64,000 bases of DNA from Pseudomonas kairouanensis (GTDB taxonomy: Bacteria; Pseudomonadota; Gammaproteobacteria; Pseudomonadales; Pseudomonadaceae), in the NCBI RefSeq assembly GCF_004682055.1, contig NZ_QUZU01000035.1:1-64000 (forward strand). The letters are read 5' to 3'. Below the pieces are notes generated by a model that saw nothing but the letters and a program-made list of their open reading frames with translations, made no database searches and was not told the DNA's origin. Each line of letters opens with the position of its first letter. Positions within the stretch are counted from its first letter, which is position 1. Below, one piece after another: positions 27,750-36,717 of this stretch. The position numbers and the translations under genes are program-made.

Positions 27750-28670
27750 GTGTCCCGACTTTTTCCCGTTTTTGTCGTATTCATCACCAGTTTGTTCGTT
27801 ACCGGGGTCGCTCAGGCCGAGGTCAAGGTGCTGACCAGTATCAAGCCGTTGCAGTTGATTGCCGCGGCTGTGCAGGACGGCGTGGGCGTTCCCGAGGTGT
27901 TGCTGCCGCCGGGTGCTTCGCCGCATAACTACGCACTGCGCCCATCCGACGTACGGCGCGTGCAGTCGGTGGACCTGCTGTACTGGATTGGTCCGGACAT
28001 GGAGAGCTTCCTGCCCCGCGTGCTCAAGGGGCGCAGCGTGCCAGCCGCGGCCGTGCAGGACTTGCCAGGCATGAAACTGCGTCGTTTTGCCGAAGATAGC
28101 CACTCGCACGCCGACGAAGCCGACGAACACGACCACGATCACCGCCCAGGCAGCCTGGATGCGCACTTGTGGCTGTCGACGGTGAATGCGCGGGTGATTG
28201 CCACGCGCATGGCAACCGACCTCAGCGCTGCCGACCCTACCAATGCGGCGCGTTATCAGAGCAACGTGAAAGCGTTCATCGAGCGCCTGGATGCATTGGA
28301 TGCCCGCTTGAAAACCCGCTTGGCGACCGTGGGCGACAAGCCATATTTCGTTTTCCACGAAGCCTTCGATTATTTCGAAGACGCCTACGGCCTCAAGCAC
28401 GCCGGTGTATTCAGCGTTGCCGCCGAAGTCCAGCCGGGCGCCCAGCATGTGGCCGCAATGCGCACGCGGTTGCAGGAAGTGGGCAAGACTTGTGTATTCA
28501 GTGAGCCGCCGCTGCGTCCGCGCCTGGCTGAGACCCTGGTGGCCGGCCTGCCGGTGAAGCTGGCGGAGTTGGATGCGTTGGGTGGGTACACGCAGGCTAC
28601 AGCGCAAGGCTATGAGCAGGTGCTGGAGAAACTGGGGAATGACTTGGCTGGGTGCCTGGAATCGCTCTAA
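27750..28670 (+). CDS. znuA: Zinc-binding periplasmic protein
   Basis: 306-aa cluster A-I metal-binding protein for the ZnuABC importer. It has a signal peptide ending in AQA-EV, a metal-site His in ASPHNYALRPSD, and a His/Asp-rich loop (HSHADEADEHDHDH). Further ligands lie in HEAFDYFE and near the C-terminus. GTG at 27750 is chosen because GAGTGG lies about five bases upstream; GTG at 27741 has no RBS. Confidence 0.93.
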   Translation: MSRLFPVFVVFITSLFVTGVAQAEVKVLTSIKPLQLIAAAVQDGVGVPEVLLPPGASPHNYALRPSDVRRVQSVDLLYWIGPDMESFLPRVLKGRSVPAAAVQDLPGMKLRRFAEDSHSHADEADEHDHDHRPGSLDAHLWLSTVNARVIATRMATDLSAADPTNAARYQSNVKAFIERLDALDARLKTRLATVGDKPYFVFHEAFDYFEDAYGLKHAGVFSVAAEVQPGAQHVAAMRTRLQEVGKTCVFSEPPLRPRLAETLVAGLPVKLAELDALGGYTQATAQGYEQVLEKLGNDLAGCLESL

Positions 28671-28685
28671 AACCCGGTGAAGATC

Positions 28686-28782
28686 AAATGTGGGAGGGGG
28701 CTTGCCCCCGATTGCGGTGGATCAGCCAGCACATGCATTGACTGACACACTGCTATCGGGGGCAAGCCCCCTCCCATATTTT
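28686..28782. repeat. REP doublet, class GGGGGCTTGCCCCC
   Basis: Inverted arms with the core GTGGGAGGGGGCTTGC; the right arm has one change (CCCATATTTT instead of CCCACATTT). It lies between the convergent znuA and thrB genes. Confidence 0.9.
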
Positions 28783-28797
28783 GATCCCGGTTGTCTT

Positions 28798-29751
28798 TTA
28801 AAGCGCGAACGGCAGTTGGATCGTCACCTGCTGGCGTTGCGCCAAGCGGTGCTCAAACTCCGCCGGGTCATGAATCAACACATCCTGCCCGGCAAACGAC
28901 TCAGCCGCGATCAAGCGTGACAACCAGAACCGCACACAGGCCACGCGCAGTAGGGTCGGCCACAATTCAGCTTCTTTCGCGGTAAACGGTCGCAGCCCCG
29001 CATAGGCGCCCAACAAAGCACGGGCGCGTTGGCCGTCGATCACGCCGTCTTCGTCCGAACACCAGTCATTCAGCGCGATGGCCACGTCATACAGCATCGG
29101 GCCGGAGCAGGCGTTGTAGAAGTCGATCAGGCCTGTGAGGTGGGTACCTTCGAACATCGCGTTGTCGCGGAACAGGTCGGCATGGAGGTTGGCGCGCGGC
29201 AGGGCGAGGATCTGAGCCTTGTGGGCTTGGATTTCATCCAGTGCAGCTTGCAGCAGGCGTTGTGGCGCCTCGTCCAGGTGTGAAATCAGCTGCGCGCCTT
29301 CACTGAGCATCCAGTCCAGGCCGCGATCGGTCTTGCGCTCCAGCACCTTGTCGCCCTGGGTCGCCAGGTGCAAATGGCCAAGCAGGTCGCCAACCTGGGC
29401 GCAATGCTGCGCGTTGGCGTCCTTGATGTGCTTGCCGGCCAGGCGCGGTTGCAGCAAGGCTGGTTTGCCTTTGAGTTCGCGCAGGGCTACGCCATCGGTG
29501 GTGCGCAGGGCGTAAGGCACGGGTAGATCGGCGTCGTGGAGCACGTCGAGCAGTTCGATGAAGAACGGCATCTCGGCGACGGGACCGCGCTCAACCAGGG
29601 TCAGGACGAATTCGCCCTGCTCCAGGCTGATAAAGAAGTTGGTGTTTTCGCTACCGGCGGCAATTCCCTGGAAATCAAGCAGGCGGCCGAGGCCGTAAGG
29701 GGCGAGGAAGGTTTCCAGCTCGGGCCGAGCCAGGGGGGTGAACACAGACAT
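28798..29751 (-). CDS. thrB: Homoserine kinase
   Basis: 317-aa kinase of the aminoglycoside/choline-kinase fold used as homoserine kinase in Pseudomonas, unrelated to the GHMP ThrB of E. coli. The catalytic loop is NLHADLFRDNAMF (HxDLxxxN), followed by LIDFYNAC, which supplies the metal-binding Asp. It makes O-phosphohomoserine for threonine. The start at 29751 gives MSVFTPLARPELETFL, the usual N-terminus. Confidence 0.92.
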   Translation of the reverse strand: MSVFTPLARPELETFLAPYGLGRLLDFQGIAAGSENTNFFISLEQGEFVLTLVERGPVAEMPFFIELLDVLHDADLPVPYALRTTDGVALRELKGKPALLQPRLAGKHIKDANAQHCAQVGDLLGHLHLATQGDKVLERKTDRGLDWMLSEGAQLISHLDEAPQRLLQAALDEIQAHKAQILALPRANLHADLFRDNAMFEGTHLTGLIDFYNACSGPMLYDVAIALNDWCSDEDGVIDGQRARALLGAYAGLRPFTAKEAELWPTLLRVACVRFWLSRLIAAESFAGQDVLIHDPAEFEHRLAQRQQVTIQLPFAL

Positions 29752-29807
29752 GGTTAAAACTGCCAGTACGGGCGCCGCGGTGGGCGGCGCCAATTGAAGT
29801 TAAGAAA

Positions 29808-30098
29808 TCATTTCCATTCGAAAATCTTCCATGACGGGATCAGCATATCCGGCTGGTCAGAGCGGATGAAGTTCGCATCGGTGCCGTCCGCGCGCACCAG
29901 AAAATACGGTGGTGCGCCCTTGGGCGTCACCTTGATCGCGTACAGGAAGCCGTTTTGACGGTATTCCTGGATGGTTTTGTCGCCTTCGGTGCGGATCGTG
30001 ACCTCAGGGTCACCACCGGGGGCGCTGTCGGCTGCCGTGGCGGCCAGCGGCAGGAGTGCAATCAAGCCGGTCAACAACAAGCGATTCGCTGTACGCAT
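29808..30098 (-). CDS. DUF2782 secreted protein
   Basis: 96-aa protein with a signal peptide ending in ATA-AD and a conserved core (VTIRTEGDKTIQEYRQNGFLYAIKVTPKGAPPYFLV) that defines DUF2782. The function is unknown. It lies 56 bp upstream of thrB on the same strand, so the two are probably cotranscribed. It is divergent from polA. Confidence 0.88.
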   Translation of the reverse strand: MRTANRLLLTGLIALLPLAATAADSAPGGDPEVTIRTEGDKTIQEYRQNGFLYAIKVTPKGAPPYFLVRADGTDANFIRSDQPDMLIPSWKIFEWK

Positions 30099-30172
30099 GA
30101 TAACCTTGTCCCTTTGTCGTCATTGGTCCGGCTATTCTAGCGCCTGACCCGCCGAAAAGGTTGATCCTGCTC

Positions 30173-32956
30173 ATGAGCCAAGCCCCCCTCGTCCTGGTGG
30201 ACGGTTCTTCATATCTGTACCGCGCCTTCCACGCGCTGCCCCCGCTGACCACCTCCAAAGGCCTGCCCACCGGTGCGGTCAAGGGCGTGTTGAACATGCT
30301 CAAAAGCCTGCGCAAGCAATACCCGGACAGCCCGTTTGCCGTCGTATTCGACGCCAAGGGTGGGACCTTTCGCGATGACATGTATGCCGAATACAAGGCC
30401 AACCGCCCGAGCATGCCCGATGACATGCGCGTGCAAATCGAGCCGCTGCACCAGAGCGTGATCGCCTTGGGCTTCCCGTTGCTGTGCGTTGAAGGCGTCG
30501 AGGCCGATGACGTGATCGGCACCCTGGCCCGCAGCAGCGCAGCAGCCAACCGCCCGGTGGTGATCTCCACCGGTGACAAGGACATGGCGCAGCTGGTCGA
30601 TGGGCACATTACCTTGGTCAACACCATGACCGGTAGCGCGATGGACATCGAAGGCGTAAAGGAGAAATTTGGCGTCGCTCCGGAGCAGATCATCGACTAC
30701 CTTGCGTTGATGGGCGATTCGTCCGACAACATCCCAGGCGTTCCGGGCATTGGTCCAAAGACCGCGTCCGGCTTGCTGGTGGGCGTCAATGGCGGGATCA
30801 AAGAGCTTTATGAACAGCTGGATATTGTTCCGACCTTGCCGATTCGAGGCGCCAAGACGCTGCCGGCCAAGCTCGAAGAGCATCGGGAGATGGCGTTCCT
30901 GTCCTACCAGTTGGCGACGATCAAGTGTGATGTGCCGCTGGATGTGGGCCTGGATGACCTGCACCTGATCGAGCCGGATCGCGAAAAGTTGCTGGAGCTG
31001 TACTCGCTGCTTGAGTTCAAGAGCTGGATCGATGAGGTTCAGCGCGACGCCAAACGTGTTGAGCTCAACGCCGCACCGGTAGCCGAAGCCGTTGCCGAGG
31101 TTGCTCCAGCGGCTCCGGTTGAGACGACGTACACCACCATCCTCGATCAGGCCACCTTCGATCTGTGGTTGAAGAAGCTCAACGACGCCAAATTGTTCGC
31201 GTTTGACACCGAAACCACCGGTATCGACGCGCATCAGGCGCAGTTGGTCGGTGTGTCCTTCGCCGTAAAGCCCCACGAAGCGGCCTACATTCCGCTGACC
31301 CACGCTTATATCGGTGCACCAGAGCAGCTGGACCGTGACTCTGTGTTGCGAGCCCTCAAGCCGCTGCTGGAAGACCCGGCCAAGCTCAAGGTCGGCCAGC
31401 ACGCCAAGTTCGACATGAACATCCTGGCCAACTGCGCCATCGGTGGTGACCCGGCCCAGGGCATCACCGTGCGCGGCATCGCGTTCGACACCATGCTCGA
31501 ATCCTACGTGCTCAATTCCACCGCCACCCGGCACGACATGGACAGCCTGGCCAAGAAGTACCTGGACTACGACACCGTCAGTTTCCAGGACATCGCCGGC
31601 AAGGGCGCCAAGCAGCTGACCTTCGACCAGATCGCCCTTGAGCAGGCCGGGCCTTATGCCGCTGAAGATGCCGACGTGACGCTGCGTCTGCATCAGGAGC
31701 TATTCGCGCAACTGACAGCCATCCCGAGCCTGGCCAGCGTGCTGACGGATATTGAGATGCCGTTGGTGCCGGTGTTGGCGCGTATCGAGCGCCAGGGCGC
31801 GCTGGTAGATGCCGATTTGCTCGGCGTTCAAAGCATCGAATTGGGCAACAAGATGGTCGAGCTGGAGCGCCAGGCGTTCGAGATCGCCGGTGAGGAATTC
31901 AATTTGGGTTCGCCCAAGCAACTGGGCGCGATCCTCTACGAAAAACTCGGTTTGCCGGTGTTGAAAAAGACCGGTAAAGGCCAGGCCTCCACCGCTGAAG
32001 AAGTGCTGGCCAAGCTGGCCGAAGATGATTACCCGCTGCCCAAGGTGCTGATGCAGTACCGCAGCATGAGCAAACTCAAAAGTACCTACACCGATCGCTT
32101 GCCGGAGCAGATCAACCCGCGTACCGGGCGCATCCACACGTCGTATCACCAAGCGGTGGCGGCGACCGGGCGTTTATCCTCCAGTGATCCGAACCTGCAG
32201 AACATTCCGGTGCGTACCGCCGAAGGGCGGCGTATTCGCCAGGCGTTTGTCGCGCCCAAGGGCTACAAGCTGCTGGCGGCGGACTATTCGCAGATCGAGC
32301 TGCGGATCATGGCGCACCTGTCCAAGGACGAAGGCTTGATGAATGCCTTCCGCCACAATCTGGATGTGCACACGGCCACAGCGGCTGAAGTGTTCAAGGT
32401 TGAACTGGGCGAGGTCACCTCGGACCAGCGCCGCAGCGCCAAGGCGATCAACTTTGGCCTGATCTACGGCATGGGCGCTCAAAAGCTGGGCAAGGACATT
32501 GGCGTCGACACCAAGACGGCCAAGGCTTATATCGACGTGTATTTTGCCCGCTATCCTGGGGTTCGCGAGTACATGGAGCGCACGCGCGGCCAGGCCGCTG
32601 ATCAGGGCTATGTCGAGACCATCTTCGGGCGCCGCCTGTACCTGCCGGACATCAATTCCAACAAGCCCCAGGAACGTGCGGCCGCAGAACGTACGGCCAT
32701 CAACGCGCCGATGCAGGGTACGGCTGCGGATATCATCAAGAAAGCCATGGTGCTGGTGGACAATTGGCTGACCGCCTCAGGCCTGGACGCCAAGGTGATC
32801 CTGCAGGTGCACGATGAATTGGTGCTGGAGGTGCGTGAGGACTTGGTGGCTGAGGTCAGCGAGAAAATTCGCGAGCACATGAGTGCGGCCGCGCAGCTGG
32901 ATGTGCCGTTGCTGGTGGAAGTGGGCGTGGGTAACAACTGGGACGAAGCGCACTGA
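30173..32956 (+). CDS. polA: DNA polymerase I
   Basis: 927-aa enzyme for Okazaki-fragment maturation and repair synthesis. The order is a 5'-3' exonuclease (about 1-290, with VVISTGDKDMAQLV and GPKTA), a 3'-5' exonuclease (FAFDTETTGID near 340) and the polymerase domain. Polymerase motif A is DYSQIELRIMAHLS, motif B is RRSAKAINFGLIYG and motif C is LQVHDELVLEV. All catalytic residues are present, including proofreading Asp and Glu. ATG at 30173 gives the usual MSQAPLVLVDGSSYLYRAFH start. Confidence 0.97.
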   Translation: MSQAPLVLVDGSSYLYRAFHALPPLTTSKGLPTGAVKGVLNMLKSLRKQYPDSPFAVVFDAKGGTFRDDMYAEYKANRPSMPDDMRVQIEPLHQSVIALGFPLLCVEGVEADDVIGTLARSSAAANRPVVISTGDKDMAQLVDGHITLVNTMTGSAMDIEGVKEKFGVAPEQIIDYLALMGDSSDNIPGVPGIGPKTASGLLVGVNGGIKELYEQLDIVPTLPIRGAKTLPAKLEEHREMAFLSYQLATIKCDVPLDVGLDDLHLIEPDREKLLELYSLLEFKSWIDEVQRDAKRVELNAAPVAEAVAEVAPAAPVETTYTTILDQATFDLWLKKLNDAKLFAFDTETTGIDAHQAQLVGVSFAVKPHEAAYIPLTHAYIGAPEQLDRDSVLRALKPLLEDPAKLKVGQHAKFDMNILANCAIGGDPAQGITVRGIAFDTMLESYVLNSTATRHDMDSLAKKYLDYDTVSFQDIAGKGAKQLTFDQIALEQAGPYAAEDADVTLRLHQELFAQLTAIPSLASVLTDIEMPLVPVLARIERQGALVDADLLGVQSIELGNKMVELERQAFEIAGEEFNLGSPKQLGAILYEKLGLPVLKKTGKGQASTAEEVLAKLAEDDYPLPKVLMQYRSMSKLKSTYTDRLPEQINPRTGRIHTSYHQAVAATGRLSSSDPNLQNIPVRTAEGRRIRQAFVAPKGYKLLAADYSQIELRIMAHLSKDEGLMNAFRHNLDVHTATAAEVFKVELGEVTSDQRRSAKAINFGLIYGMGAQKLGKDIGVDTKTAKAYIDVYFARYPGVREYMERTRGQAADQGYVETIFGRRLYLPDINSNKPQERAAAERTAINAPMQGTAADIIKKAMVLVDNWLTASGLDAKVILQVHDELVLEVREDLVAEVSEKIREHMSAAAQLDVPLLVEVGVGNNWDEAH

Positions 32957-33049
32957 TTACGGGGCTTTGCTGCCACTCTAGGGTGGTGGCAGAGTGCTTT
33001 AGTCCAGAAGTCGCCGTGAGTTATTTCCAATAGTTTTTTGAATCTGCCG

Positions 33050-33077
33050 GAACTTAACCCGTGAATTGCTACTCAGA
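33050..33077 (+). promoter_or_regulatory. AlgU/sigma-22 (RpoE-type) promoter
   Basis: GAACTT (33050-33055), a 17-bp spacer and TCAGA (33073-33077) match the extracytoplasmic sigma-22 consensus GAACTT-N16/17-TCtgA. The predicted transcription start is near 33083. It drives the sRNA annotated below. Confidence 0.85.
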
Positions 33078-33082
33078 GTTAC

Positions 33083-33213
33083 TGAATGGGTGGTGAAGCC
33101 CTTCAATGCTCCTATGTTGTGTTAAGTGTTGGCAGATATCTGGACCCCGCCCTAGCGGTCCAGTACTTGAACCCCGAACTTCCCCTCCCCATAAGAAGTC
33201 CGGGGTTTTTTTT
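33083..33213 (+). ncRNA. ersA: ErsA small regulatory RNA
   Basis: sRNA between polA and engB, the position of ErsA in P. aeruginosa and of Spot 42 in enterics. The predicted transcript is about 131 nt, close to the length I recall for ErsA (132 nt). It starts after a sigma-22 promoter and ends at a rho-independent terminator: CCCCGAACTTC (33172-33182) pairs with GAAGTCCGGGG (33195-33205) with one mismatch, followed by eight Ts. An internal hairpin (TGGACC...GGTCCA, 33141-33162) is also present. In P. aeruginosa ErsA is an Hfq-dependent regulator of algC and biofilm genes; targets here are inferred. No open reading frame of note lies in the transcript. Confidence 0.88.
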
Positions 33214-33226
33214 GCCCGCAGAAAAG

Positions 33227-33868
33227 TTACTCAGCGAGTTCCGCGCCCTTGTCCGCCAATTCCATCCAACCGGCCAATACAGTGTAGGCCTCTTCCAGGC
33301 CCATGCGTTTTGGGGCCGAGAACAGCTGGATGGTAATTGCATCACCCCACCCTTTACGGATTTCGGACTGCACTTTGAGCAGGGTGTTCTTGGCTGCGCC
33401 GTAGGTGAGCTTGTCGGCTTTGGTCAGCAGGATATGCATCGGCATGCCGCTGGCGACGGCCCAGTCGAGCATCAGCAGGTCGAAGTCGGTCATTGGATGA
33501 CGGATGTCCATCATCAGGATCAAGCCCTTCAAACTCTCGCGGCCACCCAGGTAGGCCTCCAGGTGACGCTGCCAGTGCAGCTTCAACGGGATAGGGACTT
33601 TCGCGTAACCGTAGCCCGGCAGGTCGACCAGACGCCGATCATCGTCTAGCTTGAAGAAATTGAGCAGCTGCGTGCGGCCCGGGGTTTTTGAGGTGCGCGC
33701 CAGGCTGGCGTGGGTCAGGGTGTTCAGGGCGCTGGATTTACCGGCGTTGGAACGGCCGGCAAAGGCGACTTCAAAACCTTCGTCATCGGGGCATTGGTCA
33801 ACTTTGGCGGCGCTGAGCATAAACGTGGACTGTTGGCACAGGCCAAGGATGGGATTCTTGAGTTGCAT
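33227..33868 (-). CDS. engB: Ribosome biogenesis GTP-binding protein EngB
   Basis: 213-aa essential GTPase (YihA/YsxC) needed for 50S assembly. The G motifs are visible: GRSNAGKSS (G1), DLPGYGYAKVP (G3) and LTKADK (G4). The start at 33868 (MQLKNPILGLCQQ) is the standard N-terminus; longer in-frame starts extend into the divergent promoter region. It is convergent with ersA, whose terminator ends 13 bp from its stop. Confidence 0.95.
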   Translation of the reverse strand: MQLKNPILGLCQQSTFMLSAAKVDQCPDDEGFEVAFAGRSNAGKSSALNTLTHASLARTSKTPGRTQLLNFFKLDDDRRLVDLPGYGYAKVPIPLKLHWQRHLEAYLGGRESLKGLILMMDIRHPMTDFDLLMLDWAVASGMPMHILLTKADKLTYGAAKNTLLKVQSEIRKGWGDAITIQLFSAPKRMGLEEAYTVLAGWMELADKGAELAE

Positions 33869-33941
33869 GAGATTTCCGATGTGGGCGATGCCGAGAAAGG
33901 GTGCGGCAAGCGGTGTCGTTTCCGTTTCAGTAGGGCCAGTA

Positions 33942-33947
33942 TATAAT
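33942..33947 (+). promoter_or_regulatory. Candidate -10 element of the cytochrome c operon
   Basis: A perfect TATAAT lies in the divergent gap between engB and the cytochrome c5 gene, 114 bp before the latter's start. A weak -35 (TTTCCG region, 33920-33925) lies 16 bp upstream. Confidence 0.45.
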
Positions 33948-34060
33948 GCCGCAGATTTTGTGTGTGCTTTGTCCCAGCGAAGGATGAGGTTCACGGGAGC
34001 GAAAGACCTTTATTGCGCATTAGAACGCAAAACGCTCTCAAACCCTGAAATGGTCGACGT

Positions 34061-34363
34061 ATGACCAGATGGTTGCTCGCTTTTGGTGTGCTGGCTCCGC
34101 TTTATGGCGCTCAGGCTACACAGGATCCGGAAGCGGTGTACAACCGAGTTTGCGTGGCTTGCCATGCCGGCCAGTTGCCCAACGCCCCCAAACGGGGTGA
34201 CCAGGCAGCCTGGGCGCCAAGACTGGCGCAGGGCATGGACACGCTGGTGCTACACGTGACCCAGGGTTTCAAGGCAATGCCGCCGCGTGGTTTGTGCATG
34301 GACTGCAGTACTGAGGATTACCAGGCCGTCATTGAGTTGATGGTGAGTAAACCCGGTAGATAA
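34061..34363 (+). CDS. Monohaem cytochrome c5
   Basis: 100-aa periplasmic cytochrome with a signal peptide ending near AQA, haem site CVACH and a C-terminal Met ligand in KAMPPRG followed by the CMDC cysteine pair typical of c5. It probably transfers electrons to terminal oxidases or is used in anaerobic respiration. It lies 34 bp upstream of cytochrome c4 and is probably cotranscribed. Confidence 0.9.
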   Translation: MTRWLLAFGVLAPLYGAQATQDPEAVYNRVCVACHAGQLPNAPKRGDQAAWAPRLAQGMDTLVLHVTQGFKAMPPRGLCMDCSTEDYQAVIELMVSKPGR

Positions 34364-34397
34364 CTCTTAAACCCCTTAGCCGTAGTTGGATTAGCTG

Positions 34398-35024
34398 ATG
34401 AACAAACTGATCGTGAGTCTGCTGTTGACCTTGGGCATCACAGGCGCTGCCGTCGCTGCAGAGGGCCCCGTCAAAGGTGATGCCACTGCCGGTCAAGCGA
34501 AAGCCGCCGTATGTGGTGCCTGTCATGGGCCGGATGGCAATAGCCCGGCGCCGAACTTCCCCAAACTGGCCGGCCAGGGCGAGCGTTACCTGACCAAGCA
34601 GATGCACGACATCAAGGACGGCAAGCGCACGGTACTGGAAATGACCGGCCTGCTGACCAACCTCAGCGATCAGGACCTGGCAGACATCGCGGCCTATTTT
34701 GCCAGCCAGAAAGGCAGTGTGGGAGCTGCCGATCCGAAATTGGTGGCCCGTGGAGAGAAACTCTTTCGCGGTGGTGACCTGGAAAAAGGCCTGCCCTCCT
34801 GCATTGGCTGCCATTCGCCAAATGGCGCCGGTATTGCCGCTGCTGGCTTCCCGCACCTGAGTGGCCAACACGCTACCTACATCGCCAAGCAGTTGACCGA
34901 TTTCCGCAAGGAAGAGGCCGGGCGAGCCAACGATGGCGACGCGGCAATCATGCGCACCATCGCGCGCAAGCTGAGTGATGAAGACATTGCGGCGGTCTCC
35001 AGCTACATCCAAGGCCTGCACTAA
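34398..35024 (+). CDS. cc4: Dihaem cytochrome c4
   Basis: 208-aa periplasmic protein with a signal peptide (cleavage near AVA-AE) and two homologous haem domains, CGACH in the N-terminal half and CIGCH in the C-terminal half, each with a Met ligand (RTVLEMTGLL and AAIMRTIARKL). It donates electrons to cbb3- and aa3-type oxidases. A strong terminator follows. Confidence 0.95.
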   Translation: MNKLIVSLLLTLGITGAAVAAEGPVKGDATAGQAKAAVCGACHGPDGNSPAPNFPKLAGQGERYLTKQMHDIKDGKRTVLEMTGLLTNLSDQDLADIAAYFASQKGSVGAADPKLVARGEKLFRGGDLEKGLPSCIGCHSPNGAGIAAAGFPHLSGQHATYIAKQLTDFRKEEAGRANDGDAAIMRTIARKLSDEDIAAVSSYIQGLH

Positions 35025-35070
35025 GGCACACGCAACGTTAACGCTCGATTAATCCGTCGATGCAAGCATA

Positions 35071-35098
35071 AAAAGGGTGGCCTGGGCCGCCCTTTTTT
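35071..35098 (+). terminator. Rho-independent terminator after cytochrome c4
   Basis: A 12-bp stem (AAAAGGGTGGCC at 35071-35082 and GGCCGCCCTTTT at 35085-35096, one G-U pair) with a two-base loop and a run of six Ts ending at 35098. Confidence 0.9.
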
Positions 35099-35192
35099 GT
35101 GGCCGGTGCCGTTACACTAACGAACTCATGCCCGCGCAGACCTGTCACAACAAAGGTCGCGTGAGGCGACTTTATTTGTCCAGGAGTAAAGC

Positions 35193-35828
35193 ATGCGTAA
35201 TCTGATCCTCAGCGCCGCTCTCGTCACTGCCAGCCTCTTCGGCATGACCGCACAAGCTGCCGACGTGCCGCTTGAAGCCGGTAAAACCTACGTTGAATTG
35301 GCCAATCCGGTACCGGTTGCGGTGCCTGGCAAGATCGAAGTCGTGGAGCTGTTCTGGTACGGCTGCCCGCATTGCTACGCCTTTGAGCCGACCATCAACC
35401 CTTGGGTTGAAAAACTCCCTTCCGACGTGAACTTCAAGCGCATCCCGGCCATGTTCGGCGGCCCATGGGATGCCCACGGCCAACTGTTCCTGACCCTTGA
35501 AGCCATGGGCGTGGAGCACAAGGTCCACAATGCCGTGTTCAATGCGATCCAGAAAGAAGGCAAGCGCCTGACCAAGCCGGACGAAATGGCTGACTTCGTC
35601 GCCACCCAAGGCGTGGACAAGGACAAGTTCCTGGCCACCTTCAACTCCTTCGCTATCCAGGGCCAGATCAAGCAGGCCAAGGAACTGGCGCAGAAGTATG
35701 GCGTGCAAGGCGTACCGACCATGATCGTCAACGGCAAATACCGTTTCGACCTGGGCACCTCCGGTGGTCCTGAGCAAACCCTCAACGTTGCCGACCAGCT
35801 GATCGCCAAAGAGCGCGCAGCCAAGTAA
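35193..35828 (+). CDS. dsbA: Periplasmic thiol:disulfide oxidase DsbA
   Basis: 211-aa protein with a signal peptide ending in AQA-AD and a thioredoxin fold interrupted by a helical domain. The active site is FWYGCPHCYAFEP (CPHC) and the cis-Pro loop is GVQGVPTMIVNG. It introduces disulfides into exported proteins and is reoxidised by DsbB. The RBS AGGAG precedes the ATG. The EEP-family gene begins 10 bp after the stop. Confidence 0.96.
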   Translation: MRNLILSAALVTASLFGMTAQAADVPLEAGKTYVELANPVPVAVPGKIEVVELFWYGCPHCYAFEPTINPWVEKLPSDVNFKRIPAMFGGPWDAHGQLFLTLEAMGVEHKVHNAVFNAIQKEGKRLTKPDEMADFVATQGVDKDKFLATFNSFAIQGQIKQAKELAQKYGVQGVPTMIVNGKYRFDLGTSGGPEQTLNVADQLIAKERAAK

Positions 35829-35838
35829 GGGGCCTGTC

Positions 35839-36717
35839 ATGCGCCGCTGGGGTACCGAACGTGTCGTTGGCCTGCATGATCCGCAGGTCAACGAACATCA
35901 TCTGGAAACCACAGGCCTGCCGGCAGACAGCCGCCTGCGCCTGTTGAGCTTCAATATCCAGGTGGGTATCAGTACCGAGAAGTACCGGCACTACCTCACC
36001 CGTGGCTGGCAGCACCTGCTGCCTCACAACGGACGTGCGGGCAACCTGCAGAAGATCGGCGACCTGTTGAATGACTTTGACCTGGTTGCCCTGCAGGAAG
36101 CCGACGGCGGCAGCATGCGTTCGGGCTACATCAACCAGGTAGAACATCTGGCACAACTCGGGGCCTTTCCCTACTGGTACCAGCAGCTCAATCGCAACCT
36201 CGGGCGCCTGGCGCAGCACAGTAATGGCGTGCTCAGCCGCTTGAAACCCTCTGCCATCGAAGATCACCCGCTGCCGGGCCCCAAGGGCCGGGGGGCGATC
36301 CTCGTGCGCTTTGGCGAGGGCCCTGAGGCCCTGGTGGTGGTGATGATGCACCTGGCGCTGGGCGCACGCACCCGTACCCTGCAGCTGGCGTATATTCGCG
36401 AGCTGATCGGTTCCTACAAGCACCAGGTCTTGATGGGTGACATGAACACCCATGCCAATGACCTGCTGCAGAATTCCCCGTTGCGTGACCTCGGGCTATT
36501 GGCGCCGCAAGCCGAAGCGACGTTTCCCAGTTGGCGTCCGCAACGTTGTCTTGACCATATCCTGCTCAGCCCCACCCTCACGCTCGAAAGCGTACAGGTG
36601 CTGGCGCAGCCCATCTCCGATCACCTGCCGGTCGCGGTAGAGATTCGTCTGCCGGGTTCGCTCACGGCTGATGCATTGCCCGCGTTGAGCCCAGGCCCTC
36701 GCGGACCCCTTGCATGA
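35839..36717 (+). CDS. Endonuclease/exonuclease/phosphatase family protein
   Basis: 292-aa cytoplasmic protein of the EEP (DNase I-like) fold. Its motifs in order are LSFNIQVG, ALQEADGG (metal-binding Glu), GDMNTHAND and SDHLPVAVEI, covering the catalytic Asp/His pairs. Substrate unknown; candidates include nucleic acid or phosphoesters. The stop overlaps the diguanylate cyclase start in ATGA, so the two are coupled. Confidence 0.88.
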   Translation: MRRWGTERVVGLHDPQVNEHHLETTGLPADSRLRLLSFNIQVGISTEKYRHYLTRGWQHLLPHNGRAGNLQKIGDLLNDFDLVALQEADGGSMRSGYINQVEHLAQLGAFPYWYQQLNRNLGRLAQHSNGVLSRLKPSAIEDHPLPGPKGRGAILVRFGEGPEALVVVMMHLALGARTRTLQLAYIRELIGSYKHQVLMGDMNTHANDLLQNSPLRDLGLLAPQAEATFPSWRPQRCLDHILLSPTLTLESVQVLAQPISDHLPVAVEIRLPGSLTADALPALSPGPRGPLA

